Shown here piece after piece: positions 33,561-45,821 of a stretch of DNA of 64,000 nt. Source of the stretch: Dichetophora obliterata (taxonomy: Eukaryota; Arthropoda; Insecta; Diptera; Sciomyzidae); assembly GCA_963920525.1 (NCBI GenBank), contig OY986438.1, positions 175,658,093-175,722,092 on the forward strand. The letters run 5' to 3'. Numbering within the stretch: position 1 is the stretch's first letter; each line of letters starts with the position of its first letter. Both the position numbers and the translations under genes were made by a program. The notes under the pieces are model-generated. The model was not told where the DNA came from. It did no database searches and saw only the letters and a list, made by a program, of their open reading frames with translations.

Positions 33561-34174
33561 AAATTACTTAAAACTATGACTTTTTCTTCAGCATATTAAT
33601 AATTCTTTTAAAAATACCAAAGAATCCCGATAATTTATTTACTTATTTATTTATTTATTCGTTAAGCTTAATACAAGCTGATTAACTTAGAACTAAACTT
33701 ATTCTAACAGGGTTTATTTATTTATTATGTTGATTTTCTATGATTTAAGGTACTATTACAGTGTGTAGCTGTAAAAAAACACCTTTTTTATTTATTTGTT
33801 TTACCTAGTGCTATAAATTTTAATGATTCAAATTTTTTACATAATGAGAATTATTCGTGAGGAAATAAAAAAAAATTTTTTTTGTCTTTATAGTTCTTCT
33901 TAATTTTCTACATGGGGTTAAAGTTAGCATGTTTAAAAAATTGTTGCAATTGGCTTCTCGTCTCCAGCATTTACAAAATGTCTGGAAAGTAAAAAAGTAA
34001 AGTGAATTCTTGAATTTAAGGTTGTAGTTGAGCACTCAACCTACGCTAGTAAAAAAAAAATAAAAATAAAAAATGGCATACGTTGAAAAAAAAATGTACA
34101 AAAACCCCCTTTTTCCCGAAACCTTGAGCCATATAAAGAAAATATTTATACAAAAAAGTTTTTTGGCTTTTTAT
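33561..34174. other. No gene; LINE-like tail repeats
   Basis: A (TTTA)n tract at about 33637-33660 followed by CGTTAAGCTTAATACAAGC resembles the 3' ends of the jockey/CR1-like LINEs here in minus orientation. No coding part is attached. Confidence 0.4.
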
Positions 34175-34178
34175 AGGT

Positions 34179-36250
34179 CACGGTGTGCAGGAAGCATTTT
34201 TTATTCAACCTGAAATGTCGACGCAATCTGAGTATGCAGATGTTTGAACAACCATCTATAGACGCAGAATTTATTTTTTTTTAAATACTATGAGTTCGTT
34301 TATGGGGTGAATGTATTCCTTGTAGTAAAAAAGAATCGATTTTTTATATCATAAATAAGTAGTAAAACAATAAAAAATATGTCCTTAAAAACGATATAAC
34401 TTCAAATATTTGTAATTTAAGAAATAAAAAATTCCATTTAGAAATGTATACGGTAATCAATTGTTTGTTATATTATAAATCCAAAAGAGCATAATTTAAA
34501 AAAAAAACTATTTAGATAATATTATGAGATATTCAGGCACAAGCGTCAGACAAACGAGAAAAATTTCTAATTTTATTCGAAGTAGAAAATGGTTGAAATT
34601 CGATTTCACAAAATTGCGCTTCACATGCTACTGTAAAAGTTAATACTTTGAAAAATGTTAACAAAACTGATAATTTACACTTTGATGTTGTTTCAAACAA
34701 ATAAAAAAAATTCGACCCTTGGTATGGGCTGATGCATCTGAATTATTAGATACGGTCTTAGAAGCTTGCAATTTCATAGGAAACTCTGATGAAGGTAATG
34801 GCAGACGAGGGAGTGGGCTTCTTTAAAATTTATTTAACAATACTTCCAGAAAAATATTCTTCATCGTATCGAGATGAAAACTATAAACCTTTTAATGAAA
34901 AGCTATGCAATAAAGAGGGCAATGCCATCAAGGATGCAAAGTTCACAACTGTAAAACGGATAATAATGATGCGTAATGTCACAAACATTACAAAATCATA
35001 TAGTAATATTTCAACTTTGTTCGATTTAATAAAAACCAATGAAATATCCTTCAGATTTACGCCGGCTTTAAATTATTTTTAATTGTTAATGATCTACAAA
35101 CAGCTACTGCTTCATATCCATGCCCATGATGTTTTGTTAGCTAACAAAATTTAAAAAAACTGAATCAAATAGAACAATCTTTAAGACTTAGAACTTTTGG
35201 AGACTTGTGAAAGGAGTTTAATAAATTTTCTTCTCTTGGTTCAGGTAAAAAAAGAGGTAAAGAGTGACATAGCACTAAAAATCTACCAATGCTAAATAAA
35301 AGTGATGATATTTGCGTTATTCAAAAGTGTATTATTTTGGAAATACATGTAATGCAGGGATACGTCAATAACTTGTTTTGGGATGTATTAGTTGCAATCC
35401 TCTGTAGACAAAAGTCACTGATTTGGCAAACAAAATTTAATTTAACACGATTAAACTATCATTGCGAAACATTCGAAAACAATGCCTATCGTTCCCTTTT
35501 GAAAAACTCACATAAGCTAAAGGATCCTGACATATATCAAAACATTGGAAATTTACGATTAGTTCCATTAATTTATGCTTTCAAAGCTATGAACAAGATA
35601 GTTTACTGCTGCTTTTCTGCTCAAAAAGGTGATAATCTTCAAGAGTACATTGAAGAATTTAAAAAAATATTTGAAGCTACAGAGCTTTCCAAAACATTGA
35701 AAGCTAACGTAACACTGGAACACCTTATTCATTGTCTGGAGCACCTAAATGGAGATGGACCAATGAATTTTTATTAAAAAAAAAATTGGAATCGAAGAAA
35801 ACTAATTTCAATGAATAAATATTTACCAAAGTTGTTGGAAGCAGTTGTTTTTATTTTATCTATAAATATATAAATATTAAAGTCATTACACAATGAAAAA
35901 TTAGTGTTACAGGTAATAAGAACAAACATTAGTCAGATAGTTTTCTTCAAAAATTACACTTATTTGCTATTTTTGATTTATAATAACAGACGTTTTCTTA
36001 CCGGATTTATTATTAGATTGAATTTTTTCATTTATTAAATTGCAAATATTTGAAATTATATTTTTTTAAACTTTTAAACTAAAAAAAATCGATTTTTTTT
36101 ACAATGAGAAAATGGTTTCACCCCCTTAAACGAACTCATGGGATTTTAAAAACAATGAATTCTGCATCTGTGGATGGTTTTTCAAACATCTGCATTCTCA
36201 GATTGTGTCGACATTTCATGTTGAATAAAAGTTGGTTCCTGCACACCGTA
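34179..36250. mobile_element. TIR transposon with unclassified transposase
   Basis: Left terminus CACGGTGTGCAGGAAGC; the right end reads TACGGTGTGCAGGAACC on the other strand. The inverted repeats run about 140 bp at high identity, through AATGTCGAC and GCAGATGTTTGAA to GAGTTCGTTT. AGGT flanks both sides (34175-34178 and 36251-36254). Reading AGGTC with a one-base-shorter left end is an alternative. The 2,072-bp unit encloses a single transposase-like gene on the plus strand. CAC-starting TIRs occur in CMC (Chapaev) and Transib superfamilies; I cannot decide between these and a new group. Confidence 0.75.
34786..35777 (+). pseudogene. Unclassified transposase-like protein, broken
   Basis: The upstream part has ADEGVGFFKIYLTILPEKYS and KFTTVKRIIMMRNV followed by SISTLFDLI-type sequence to a stop at 35082. 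A degenerate gap of about 200 bp follows. The downstream 162-residue frame has DICVIQKCIILEIHVMQGYV, LFWDVL, CETFENNAYRSLLKNSHKL, AFKAMNKIVYCCF and LEHLIHCLEHLNGDG, then stops. The order matches my memory of an uncharacterised invertebrate protein family in which the following segment carries a Ser-Glu-Gln motif. Here the stop removes that segment. The gene lies centrally between 140-bp inverted repeats, which is direct evidence that the family is a transposase. A related fragment is at 12857-13284. Confidence 0.6.
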
Positions 36251-36254
36251 AGGT

Positions 36255-36689
36255 CTAGTGCTTAACAGAGTCTATAAGGATCAGAATGAATCAAGATTCA
36301 TCAAAATCGATCAAGTAGAACTCCAGATATCTTAGAAGCCGATTCGAAAAACCTTGTTTCGAGAAAAACGCGATTAAAGACTTAAAGGTTCTTGAATATC
36401 ACGCGATATACGTATATAATATGTGTTATAATTTTTTTTATATATGATATTTTTTCTAAAATATTGTATACGTATTTTTTTAAGACCTTAAGGAACCATA
36501 TTCTAACGAAAAACCAAAATTGATTTTTAATTTCTTACACACTGTAATAGAACCTTAAATACAAATGCTAAATATTTAATAGTTTAAATCATACCTGATT
36601 TTAAATACAAATTCTAGTTGTTTGATAGTTTAAAATCGTTTATTGAGCTTTAGGTCAGGTTAGAACAATTAATTGCTCTAACGAATTTT
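36255..36689. other. No gene recognised
   Basis: AT-rich DNA. ACAAATGCTAAATATTTAATAG and ACAAATTCTAGTTGTTTGATAG-like stretches form a short imperfect duplication near 36555-36640. Confidence 0.4.
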
Positions 36690-36890
36690 TTTCAAAGAAA
36701 CAACAACATTTTCAATATGAAAATGAAAACATCACTAGTTGATTTTATTGCACTTTCGGCCCTGCTACAGGCTTCATCAGAAATCTTTGTGCTGCCGGCG
36801 GGAATTAACTCGGGCCGTGACCACCTTGCAAGCGCATTAGATGTTAGGCGATGAGATTTCAAAGTCAATTTCTCAGATTTTCTCTCTTTC
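36690..36890 (-). mobile_element. Possible tRNA-derived SINE remnant
   Basis: On the minus strand CATCGCCTAACATCTAATGC and, further on, CCCGAGTTAATTCCCGCC resemble degraded A- and B-box regions of a tRNA-derived SINE head. No tail or duplication is identified. Confidence 0.4.
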
Positions 36891-37489
36891 ATATTTCCTA
36901 TTTCTGTTGTATTTTTGCTTTACTTTAGTTTTATACTTATGTTATTATCATGGAGTTCAACAGTCTTTTACTGAAACAAAGTATGGTTACTGAAGTAGTT
37001 TTTTGATTTGCTGAAAAATTTTGAGGCTGTTTCAACATAATAAATAACAAGGTCATATAGAAAACCTTCAAGTTCATTTATTTCTGTTTTTTCCCTCTCT
37101 TTTCCTTGTTTAGTGTTCGAAGGATATCCAATTCGTAATTTTAAGACCACTGAATGACGTAATTTTAAGACCACGTCAAAAAGAAAATACGAGAAGAAAA
37201 GTAATGAAGGCAAATAATTAAGAGGGAATAGCACTTATGCTAATATGTATCATATATTAATTATAAGAAAATCATTAGAGTGAGGAAAAATTTGCATATG
37301 AGTTAAGAAAAAGTGACGTTGGAGTTAAGAAGAGCATTTCCGAGTCGAAATCTGCTCAGATGAAAATCGAATTCGCTGATCAAATTGTTGGTTACACGAA
37401 GCATCCTGGTTACAGGTTCACTGCAGCCATAGTTGGTGCGGTGAAAATTCAGGTGGAAGAGAGAAATAGACCGAAGGTTACGTGGGTTG
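36891..37489. other. No gene recognised
   Basis: Contains a short direct repeat GTAATTTTAAGACCAC (37134 and 37160 regions). The stretch 37320-37489 is less AT-rich but without a supported frame. Confidence 0.4.
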
Positions 37490-39036
37490 GTTAGTTAAAC
37501 TAGAACTAGAGGGGTGCAGGGTGATTGCTTATGCCGATGACGTTGCTATTGTTACCTCTGGAAAATATATATCTACTCTTCGAGACACTATGCAAAACTG
37601 CCTGAAAACGCTAGTCAACTGGGCTATCAGCTGTGGGCTCAGCGATAATCCTAATAAAACTGAGTTAGTGGTTATCGCCATAAAACACAATGTACCTCTT
37701 ATTATTCCGTCTAAACTGGGAAACACAAGACTTAGCTTCTCAGATCAAGCAAAATACCTGGACCTTATACTGGATAGGAAACTAAACTGGTAGCCCAATT
37801 TGCTCGAGAGAGCCAAAAAAGCGAATATTGCCCTGTACTCATGCAAAAAGGCGGTAGGTAGCAAATGGGGTTTAGAACCAAGTGTTACTCACTGGCTATA
37901 TACAGCAGTTGTAAGGCCAATCTTGCTATATGGTGCAATTGTCTGGTAGCATGCACTCGAAAAACAGACTCACCTTAACCTTCTCCGTAAAGTTCAGAGA
38001 TCAGCGGAACTGTGCATCACTGGAGCCCTAAGAACCACTCCGATAGACGCATTAGACATAATGCTCCATCTTACTCCACTTAACATCCTAGCTAAACAGA
38101 TGGCCGCTAATACAGCCATCCGCCTAGAAGTCACCTCCCAGTGAAAACAAGGTACACTAGGACATTCTTGCATTATTTATTTTCTCCCTCGCTTACCTAG
38201 GTCCATTGACTACATCACACAAAAACTTTCCTTTGAAAGGAATTTCGATGTATCCATGAAATATATTCCATGGATATTTGCATACTTTCTGACAGTCAAG
38301 CCGCTTTGAAAGCCCTAGGAACTGTTGAAATAACATCTGAAGCAGTTCTAAACTGCCGCAAATCCCTAAACGAGATGGCAAAGCAGCTCAAAATCCTTCT
38401 ACGCTGGATTCCTGGATAAGGATTTTCTAGGTAACTGCAAAGCAGATGAACTCGCTCGTACATGTACTACCAAGCAGCTGTCTTTAGACAGGACAATCCT
38501 TGGTATTCCTCTCACCACATGTAAACTCCTTACACATGACTTATCCTGCATCAAAACCAACAATAGATGGTCAGCAGGTAGCACGTGTAAAATAACACGG
38601 CAAATCTGGCCTAAACTCAATCTTAAGCGTTCAAAAGAACTCATTTCTCTCAGTAGAGACATATTAGCACCATGATAGGTATCCTGACTGGGCACTGTCT
38701 CATTGGCAGGCACGTTCAAAGATTAAACATATCCCACAACGACTTTTGCAGAAGCTGTAGAGATGAGGAGGAGGAGGAATCTACAGAATACTTTCTCTGC
38801 TTTTGCCCAGCACTGGCTCAAAAATGTTTTCTTCACTTAAACAACTGGTTTTTCAAAGACCTCGAAGAACTCTCGGAAATATCGGTATACCGAATCCTAA
38901 GCTTTGTGACTAGCTCAAGCTGGTTTAAATAGAGAATGGGAATTAACTCTGTAGTACCACAAACCACAATGGGCCTCATTGGCCTAAGTGTGTCTTAATT
39001 GAGGCAGCCACTTTGACCTAACCTAACCTAACCTAC
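37490..39036 (+). pseudogene. LINE ORF2 fragment with RNase H, LOA/I-like
   Basis: 5' truncated inside the RT. LEGCRVIAYADDVAIVTSG carries the YADD motif. A stop at 37791 and later frame changes interrupt LYTAVVRPILLYGAIVW and KVQRSAELCITGALRTTPID. An RNase H-like region follows: ILSDSQAALKAL (catalytic Asp) and LGNCKADELA near 38300-38455. The C-terminus at 38672-38929 holds a Cys-rich segment, DFCRSCRDEEEEESTEYFLC. A 3' UTR ends in CCTAA repeats. RNase H together with this C-terminal finger points to the I/LOA side of the LINE tree, unlike the R1-clade copy at the window start. At least four disruptions make it inactive. Confidence 0.85.
39017..39035. repeat. (CCTAA)n tail of the LINE
   Basis: Short run of CCTAA units at the 3' end of the LOA/I-like LINE. 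The unit is the complement of the canonical insect telomere repeat TTAGG. Confidence 0.8.
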
Positions 39037-39049
39037 GTGTGTTGGTATT

Positions 39050-39965
39050 TAAGGATATTAATTGGAGTAGTGTTGGGCAGTTAATGGTTCCGCATATAAG
39101 TGAATGAATGAAGAGTACATCGGCAACTTTCCTTCGTTTTTCAAGAGTTTGCATGTTAATCAACTTCAGGTGGTCTGCATAAGGAGGTAAGTTGAAACTG
39201 TTAGAACCGTTAGACCGCGAAGTGTGAACAGAATGGGTGTTGTAGATAGAAGACTAAACCTGACTGACCTATTCGAGGATGGGTCTAACATGTGTAAGTA
39301 AGAGAGATTTAGTCACATAAGGATTGGAGAACCCTCTGGACCAGTGTTTCACGAAGCCCAGTGCAGAGTTGGCTCTACTAATGATATTATTTTTACTTAA
39401 ATTAAGTTCCTAGTCACATATTACACCTAAGTCCCGTAAATATCTTACAGGTGGAACTGGGTTGCCGAGTAAGTAATAAGTTCTCGAGGGAATAAGTTCA
39501 CTTTGAGCTCAAGAAGATTTTTGACACCAAGTGGAAAAACTAACAAGATCATCTTGATGAATACAAGAATCTTATGCGCCGATAGATTTTCATATCGTCA
39601 GCATATACAGAGAGATTGGATGGAGTCTTTGATGATTCCATCTACATTAGCGATTGTTAAAACGAACAAAAAAAAAACAAAGTTGACTACCTTGTGTGAC
39701 ACCAGAGGTAGCTGTAAAAGACTCTGAATTGGAAAATCTGAAATCTAAAGTAATTTTGTTCTTTGGGATATGATATAATCCATTATATAAAAATTTATGG
39801 AAAACCAAAGGTTTTAGGTTTAAGAACTTTACTAAAGTCGGTAGAAACTAATTAACTTCGTACCCGCTTTCCAACGAGCATAAAGCATTTGAAACAAATT
39901 CTGTAAGGTAAGTGGTGGTCGATCTTCCCTTGAAGAAGCCGTATTGACTAAGAGGAAAAAAAGAT
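39050..39965 (-). pseudogene. LINE reverse transcriptase fragment
   Basis: Read on the minus strand from about 39960 the fragment gives LSQYGFFKGRSTTTYLTEFV, later ATSGVTQGSQL, then RYLRDLGVICD and ANSALGFVKHWSRGFSNPYV with PILE in the thumb region. These are the RT-to-thumb motifs of jockey/CR1-like LINEs in the right order. The YADD block is lost through indels around 39580-39660, and several stops occur. It converges on the LOA/I-like LINE, so two 3' ends meet at about 39040. Confidence 0.75.
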
Positions 39966-42390
39966 TTCCAATGCAAAAAGAGAATATTATGGATAATACT
40001 TTCAAAATTTTATTAAAATATATAAACCCTGGAATCCATACGGGGTGCGTAGGAACCCCATTAAAAATTAAAAGTGGCTGTATTTTGTTTTATGGGACAT
40101 TTTATAACATGCATTTTTGTCACTATAGCTGTGGTTTTTGTGCTCTTTTTTAGTTATTCTTGTTTAAATTGAACTAATTATGAATAAAAAGACTTAATTT
40201 GTATCATTTGTTTCTGAATTTGACGAAATGCCGCTTTAAAGTTAGTGGGAGGAACTCCAAATAGCTTGACGTAACAAAAAACAAGGCATGGGTTAAAGCA
40301 TATATGTTTTCATTACTAGCCCATATATTGCATTTCCTTGTTATCTGAAGCTTCATCATCCATATCCAACTCAAATGAATAAACTAAGAGCTCATTGAAA
40401 TCTTCATTGGTAATAAAGAAGTAAGATCGTCACCAGAGTCACTAACTAGCAACATCATTTGAAAAATGTTGTGACGTGTGTGGTAATAAACAGTTATGTT
40501 CGGTGGTTCAAAATTTCATTAATTTATTCCAGCAGAGACTCGAAATATAAATGTCGGAGGAATCGAGAGCTATGTTGAAAGAATCTGTGAAATTGTTAAT
40601 TCTAGTTTTTTATTTATTTCATATGCAATGCGATCTTTTTTGTATAATTAATTCCTAGACTTTAAACCATTCAGCCAAGTTAACCAACCGTCTTTACTAT
40701 TCCATTAGTTGCGAGGAATGAACCAACATTTTGTGTAAGGTTGCTGACATTGGATGCCAATTTTATTTACTATAATATATATCAGCTGTCATTGTGCAAA
40801 AATTATTAATTTTTTCTGTATTTATTTGAAACATACATAAAAAAGATACTAATGGAACATGTTAATTTTTCAAAAAATCTTTCTAACCGTGTTTTCAAAA
40901 CTGGATTTGCCACTCTCATCCGAACTCGATATACTTATGTGCAGGACCAGCTTTCAAGCTTTCTGCTTTCAAGTCAATTCTATAAGTTATGTTTAAAATA
41001 TGGTGGAGTGGCTTAACCCATATTTTAGAGCAGACATGAGCTTCCAGAAGCTCAATTGGCTCAGCTGCAAATTTTTTTTTTTTTTTTTAACTTCGTGTTT
41101 GCACATTAAACAATGTTTGCAATGTTGTAAAAACAACAACACGTGCAAATAATAACAACAAAACCGACGTTCACCAAATTTCTAACTTGCTAACAACAAC
41201 ACATACATACAAAGGCAACAAAAAGCAAGCCTTACTCAATGGCGCTGCGTTTAAGATGTTTGTTCCGTTACATGTGTGCACATACACACATGATTTTTGT
41301 TTGTTTTGCTGGTCAATTTTCTTATAGAAATAGAAAATCAGTGTAACCTTATTGGGGTTTTTTATTGTATTAACATTTTTTATGTTGTTCTTTTTTTTTT
41401 TTGAAACAAAGAGCTAAAGCGATAATGAGGATAATTTTATGTTTGCTTAAAAAAAAAAAAAAAATTGGCTAACTAAATTCATTTTCCTGCTCATGACTGT
41501 TTTAGAGCGTTAGGCTTAGGTAGTAAAACAGAAGACTTGAGATTAAATATTGACAAAAACTATTTGTAATTTGCGCCGCATATTGAACAGGATTGAGAAG
41601 ATTTTGTGTCAGTAAGTATATTTGAAACTCTTGCATCAATTAAAGTTATGTGTAAGTCATAACTTACTAAAATTTTTCGCTTACTATCTATGAAGCAATC
41701 TATCGGGTTCAAGTTGGTTATTTCAAAATCAAGATAATTTTTTTGTAGAAAATACAAAATATGTTGTTTTATTTTATTTCTTTAACAAATTCGAGCATAA
41801 ACGGTATATAATATCGAATAGATATATAATCGAATAAAGTGAGTGTGTTCAATTCGTGTATCAAAACATTTGCAAGTACTAGATAATGTCTACATAAGTT
41901 ATATAGAAGGTCTTTTAACTACCGCCCATATTTTTTTTGCTAAGTTTATATTTCATTCACAACAGATTCAATATCAAGAAGTAAGTTTCCGTCAAAACCA
42001 TAATACCTCATTCAAAGTGTTTTTACGAGTTGCATGGTAGGTATCACTTTTTGTGATCCAATCCCACCTATATCTTTTTTGTGAGTAGTTCTTATATGTT
42101 CTGTCAATATTTCCATATATTGCTATCTCTAAATGCACCTATCTGTTTTTGTTAAATGCACCTATCTGCTTGTGCAGCCTTAAGAAATTTCGTGTTTTTT
42201 TTTTTTTTGGCGACCTTATTAATTAATGTTGAAGAGCTTTTATCCACGATACGAATCAGCTCACATACGAGGGCAATTTGAGAAATTAGTGAATGTTTAA
42301 ATTTGCCACGTAGTAATTTTAAATGCAACACTGATCCTCTTAATAGACTACTGTAAAAATTTCAGCTCGCTGCGACCAGCGTTGCCGTTT
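39966..42390. other. No gene recognised
   Basis: AT-rich DNA with T-runs near 41068-41085, 41390-41402 and 42190-42208 and an A-run near 41448-41464. Short open frames (for example 41560-41757) show no domain. Confidence 0.5.
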
Positions 42391-42420
42391 GGCTACAATT
42401 GTAGCCAATTGGCTACATTT
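42391..42420. repeat. GGCTACAATTGTAGCC palindrome
   Basis: A perfect 16-bp palindrome (42391-42406) followed by another GGCTACA. GGCTACA and GCTACAATGCTACGA recur until 42470. Possibly the terminus of a decayed hAT-type element beginning CAGCGTTGCCG at 42378, but no opposite end was found. Confidence 0.6.
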
Positions 42421-43159
42421 AAAATGAAAAGCTACAATGCTACGATGCTTCTTAAATGGCTACATATTCATGGTTTCAATATTTTTTTTGTATTTTCAAT
42501 AAAAAAATTGTAAAAGGAACACTTTATATGTAAAAACACAGAAATAAGATTTTGTTCATGCCTTTATTGCATTGTATTTAACCTTTAACGCATATATCAA
42601 TTGTCAGTTAATAAATTTTACATTTTCCTTTCCATATGTCAAAACTATCAATATGATTATGTGGGACGCTTGAAGCACTTGTTAGCTGATGTGAAATGAA
42701 AAAATAAATTAATAGGTATATAATGTTAAATCAACAGGCTTAAATAAATTGTTTTGATTTTTAAGAGCAAATAAAATTAAGATTTGATTTCACAAGAAAA
42801 TACTTTAAACTTTTAAAAATAATAACTCCAATCGAAGTTTTATCGTACAATGCCAATTAAATTTTGGATCTAATTTTGTATTTTAAAGACTTATGTAATG
42901 TTGATTGTGATAATATCGTAACTCAATGGACTTTATTAAAATTAAGTAAACAACTTAAAATGTGACATCGGTATCGATTCCTTATTGGAAAAAGTCTCTT
43001 TCATTAAAAATGGACAAGGCGAGCAAATGTTTCCAGATCATGACTTGTAAGGTATTATTTAAAAAAAAAATTGTATAGACGCCCAAGAAAGAATTTTTAT
43101 AAAAAGAACTGAATTTAAAATTTTTGTTATTAAATATTTTTATGGTGCAGGGTGTAGTT

Positions 43160-44230
43160 TCACTGCCAAAAATTGAATTGAAAAAAGTGAATTTCATGTG
43201 CTCATCAAGTATTATTTTTGCAAAAAAAAACCATCATCCAAATCAAGGAAAGGCTTGATAAATACTACGGGGACTCTGCACCACCGATTGAAATGATTCA
43301 CAAGTGATTTACTGAATTTTGATGTGGTCGTACAAGTACAAGTTACACCGCAAGTTTTGAACGCCCAAATGAGGTCACCACACCAGAAATGGTCACTAAA
43401 GTTCACGATATCGTGTTGGCCGATCGCAGAGTTAAGGTTCATGAGATTGTTGAGGCCGTAGGCATCTCAAACAAATGGGTGTGGAACATTTTGTGAAATC
43501 GTATGGATATGAAAAAACTATCCGCAAGATGGGTGTCGCGTTTGCTCACTCTCGAACATAAACGCGATCGTGTGATTGACTCAAAGGCGCGTTTGGTAAT
43601 GTTGAACAAAGATAAGAAGGATTTTTTTCCTGTTATTTAGTAACCGTGGATGAAACAAGGATCCACCACTACACACCAGTGACAAAGAAACAGTCAAAAC
43701 AGTGAACTTCACTGACCGAACATGCTCCAAAGAAGGCGAAGATGGTGCTTTCGGTATAATCTACATCGATTACCTTTCACCGGAAAGAACGATCAATAGC
43801 GAATACTATAATAGGACCGTTTCAACGACGCTTTGAAAGAGAAACGTCCCCATTTGGCGAGGAAAACAGTGCTCTTCCATCAAGGCAATGCGAACGTTCA
43901 CACATGCCCAGCTCTCACGTACGAGTTGATTCCTCATCCAACATATTCTCCAGATTTGGCCCTCCTCCGACTATTTTCTGTTTTCAAACCTGAAGAAATG
44001 ACTTGGTGGAAAGAGACTCACCACCAGAGAGGAGCTCATTGCCGTAACAGAGGCCTATTTTGATGACCTTCCGAAAACGTATTTTTCGGATGGAATCAAA
44101 AAATTGGAAGAACTTTGGACGAAGTGTATTGAGCTAAAAGGAGACTATTGTATGGAGATATAAAACCGATTTTGCCTGAGCGATTTTCGGTTTGCGCATG
44201 AAAAGTTTTAAAAAAAGTAGTGTTCACTTT
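43160..44230 (+). pseudogene. mariner transposase, heavily mutated
   Basis: From about 43186 a frame gives VLIKYYF, then after a shift in an A9 run RLDKYYGDSAPPIEMIHK, with stops inside. Next come PNEVTTPEMVTKVHDIVLAD, KLSARWVSRLLTLEHKRDRV, a disrupted catalytic centre around 43640-43800, then VLFHQGNANVHTC and YSPDLA. The C-terminus is LPKTYFSDGIKKLEELWTKC followed by IELKGDYC. In the third catalytic position the usual Asp of HQDNA is Gly (HQGNA). At least five frame breaks are visible. No TIRs could be assigned, so the limits are those of the coding similarity. It belongs to a different mariner subfamily from the copy at 13888. Confidence 0.85.
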
Positions 44231-44717
44231 AACCTTTCGCCTTCAATTTTACGAATTTTTTCTTTTTAAGTATACATCTTTCAATGAATTTTGGTATAAA
44301 GGCATGCACAGCTAGATAAAAATTAATGCCAGAAATGAAATCCTCGCACCCGATTCATCCGAAAAACGGTCTAACATTTAATTATTTTATACCAAAACTT
44401 GTCATTACAAAATTCCTAAAGAAAAAAATGCACAAAATTAAAGGTATGCTATTTTTTAGAATTCGTATCATTTATTAATATTTTTGAAATTTTTTTGTAG
44501 TTTCATCACAGATTTACAACAGAAAATAAACTTCAGAGTTGAAAGATGTTTGCGGAACACTTAAGAAATATATGATATAGGATCTGAAAAAAGTTTTGTG
44601 CCTTTATCTCTGTCAAATTTAGTTACTAAGCTATTTTTCTACGCAAACTTTCCTATCACCAATTACAACTTTTCGCTGTTAATGTAGAGTTTTTCAATTT
44701 TTTTTATTTAAAGTATA
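44231..44717. other. No gene recognised
   Basis: AT-rich DNA; may hold the degenerate 3' terminus of the mariner. Confidence 0.4.
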
Positions 44718-44725
44718 TCCCAATC

Positions 44726-45168
44726 CAGTGGCGTACATAGCTTTTGGTTGTCTGGGGTCCGTAAGAAAAATAATATCCTTAAAAAGTTTACTAATACCCG
44801 TTTACATGACTGTTTTGTCTAGCTTAATGTCATGTATCACATCCTTACTTTCTTGGAACGTTGAAAAACGGTCCGAAGGTACTAGAATTATGGGCTTGTT
44901 GAATTGAATTCAAGCAACATCGATTTTCTGAAAGCTACACATGTTTCTATGTCTATAGTAATTGTTGACCGATTTAGAAAAATTAAACACTGAACTAAAT
45001 TAAGTTCACATAACTCTTTTGAGAAAAAGAAGAATTTTTGGCAACTTATACATTTTGATTCGGGCTTAACTCAATAGAATCAATTCACAATAACGTGAGA
45101 TATTTGGAAATACGTCCATGGCTCTGGGAGGGGTCCAGACCCACGGACCCCCCATATCTACACCACTG
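44726..45168. mobile_element. hAT-type MITE, TSD TCCCAATC
   Basis: Ends CAGTGGCGTACATAGC; the right end reads CAGTGGTGTAGATATGG on the other strand. Perfect 8-bp duplications TCCCAATC at 44718-44725 and 45169-45176. GTCTGGGGTCC near the left end and GGGTCCAGACCC near the right end are also inverted. 443 bp, non-coding. Confidence 0.93.
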
Positions 45169-45270
45169 TCCCAATCACAACGATTAGTGCCAACTCAAAA
45201 TACGTCGTAACCGCCTTTCGTTCATTTGGCATTTTTTTTAAATTTGACAATTTTGACTCAAATGTAATTT

Positions 45271-45530
45271 AAAAAAAAAGTATAGCAGTGAGGGGACTGG
45301 CGATCGAAGCGAAAACCTATATATAAAATATTAGTATTCCCTGGAAGACGTTGTCCTGCCACAAATCGTACAAATCGTATATAGGATAGTCCGAAACCCC
45401 CTATTAGCAAGAAAATTCTTATATGGCAGTAAGGCGGTCCGTGGTAGGACAACGTCTTCCAGGTAATACTAATATTTTATATATAGGTGTTCGCTTCGAT
45501 CGGCAGGCCCCTCACTGCTATACTTTTTTT
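45271..45530. mobile_element. Foldback MITE with 90-bp arms
   Basis: The left arm starts AAAAAAGTATAGCAGTGAGG and the right arm mirrors it (AAAAAAAGTATAGCAGTGAG on the other strand), continuing through CGATCGAAGCGAA, TATTAGTATT and GGAAGACGTTGTCC. The spacer is about 75 bp. No clear duplication of the target. Confidence 0.8.
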
Positions 45531-45821
45531 ATTATTTTGTTATTTTTTAAGTTTACAATAATACAAGTTTACGAAATAAGTTGCAAGTACAAGCACTCGA
45601 ATGAAATATGTCGGAAATTGAATAAAATGCAAATTAAATAAAATATTTCCGCTAAGACACGATCGAAATGTGAAACGTTAAAATTTGCAATTGTCAAAAC
45701 TTCATCGTCCATTTGACACAGCAAAAAAGACAAATTTATTTCAACACACACAAATTTTATTCAACCTGATATTTTCTATCCTACCACGACTGAAAAGTTT
45801 CCTTTTGACACTTACCCTTTA

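Noticed and set aside
39017..39035. Interstitial telomere repeat
   Set aside because: Too short and placed precisely at the 3' end of a LINE; a LINE tail is the simpler reading.
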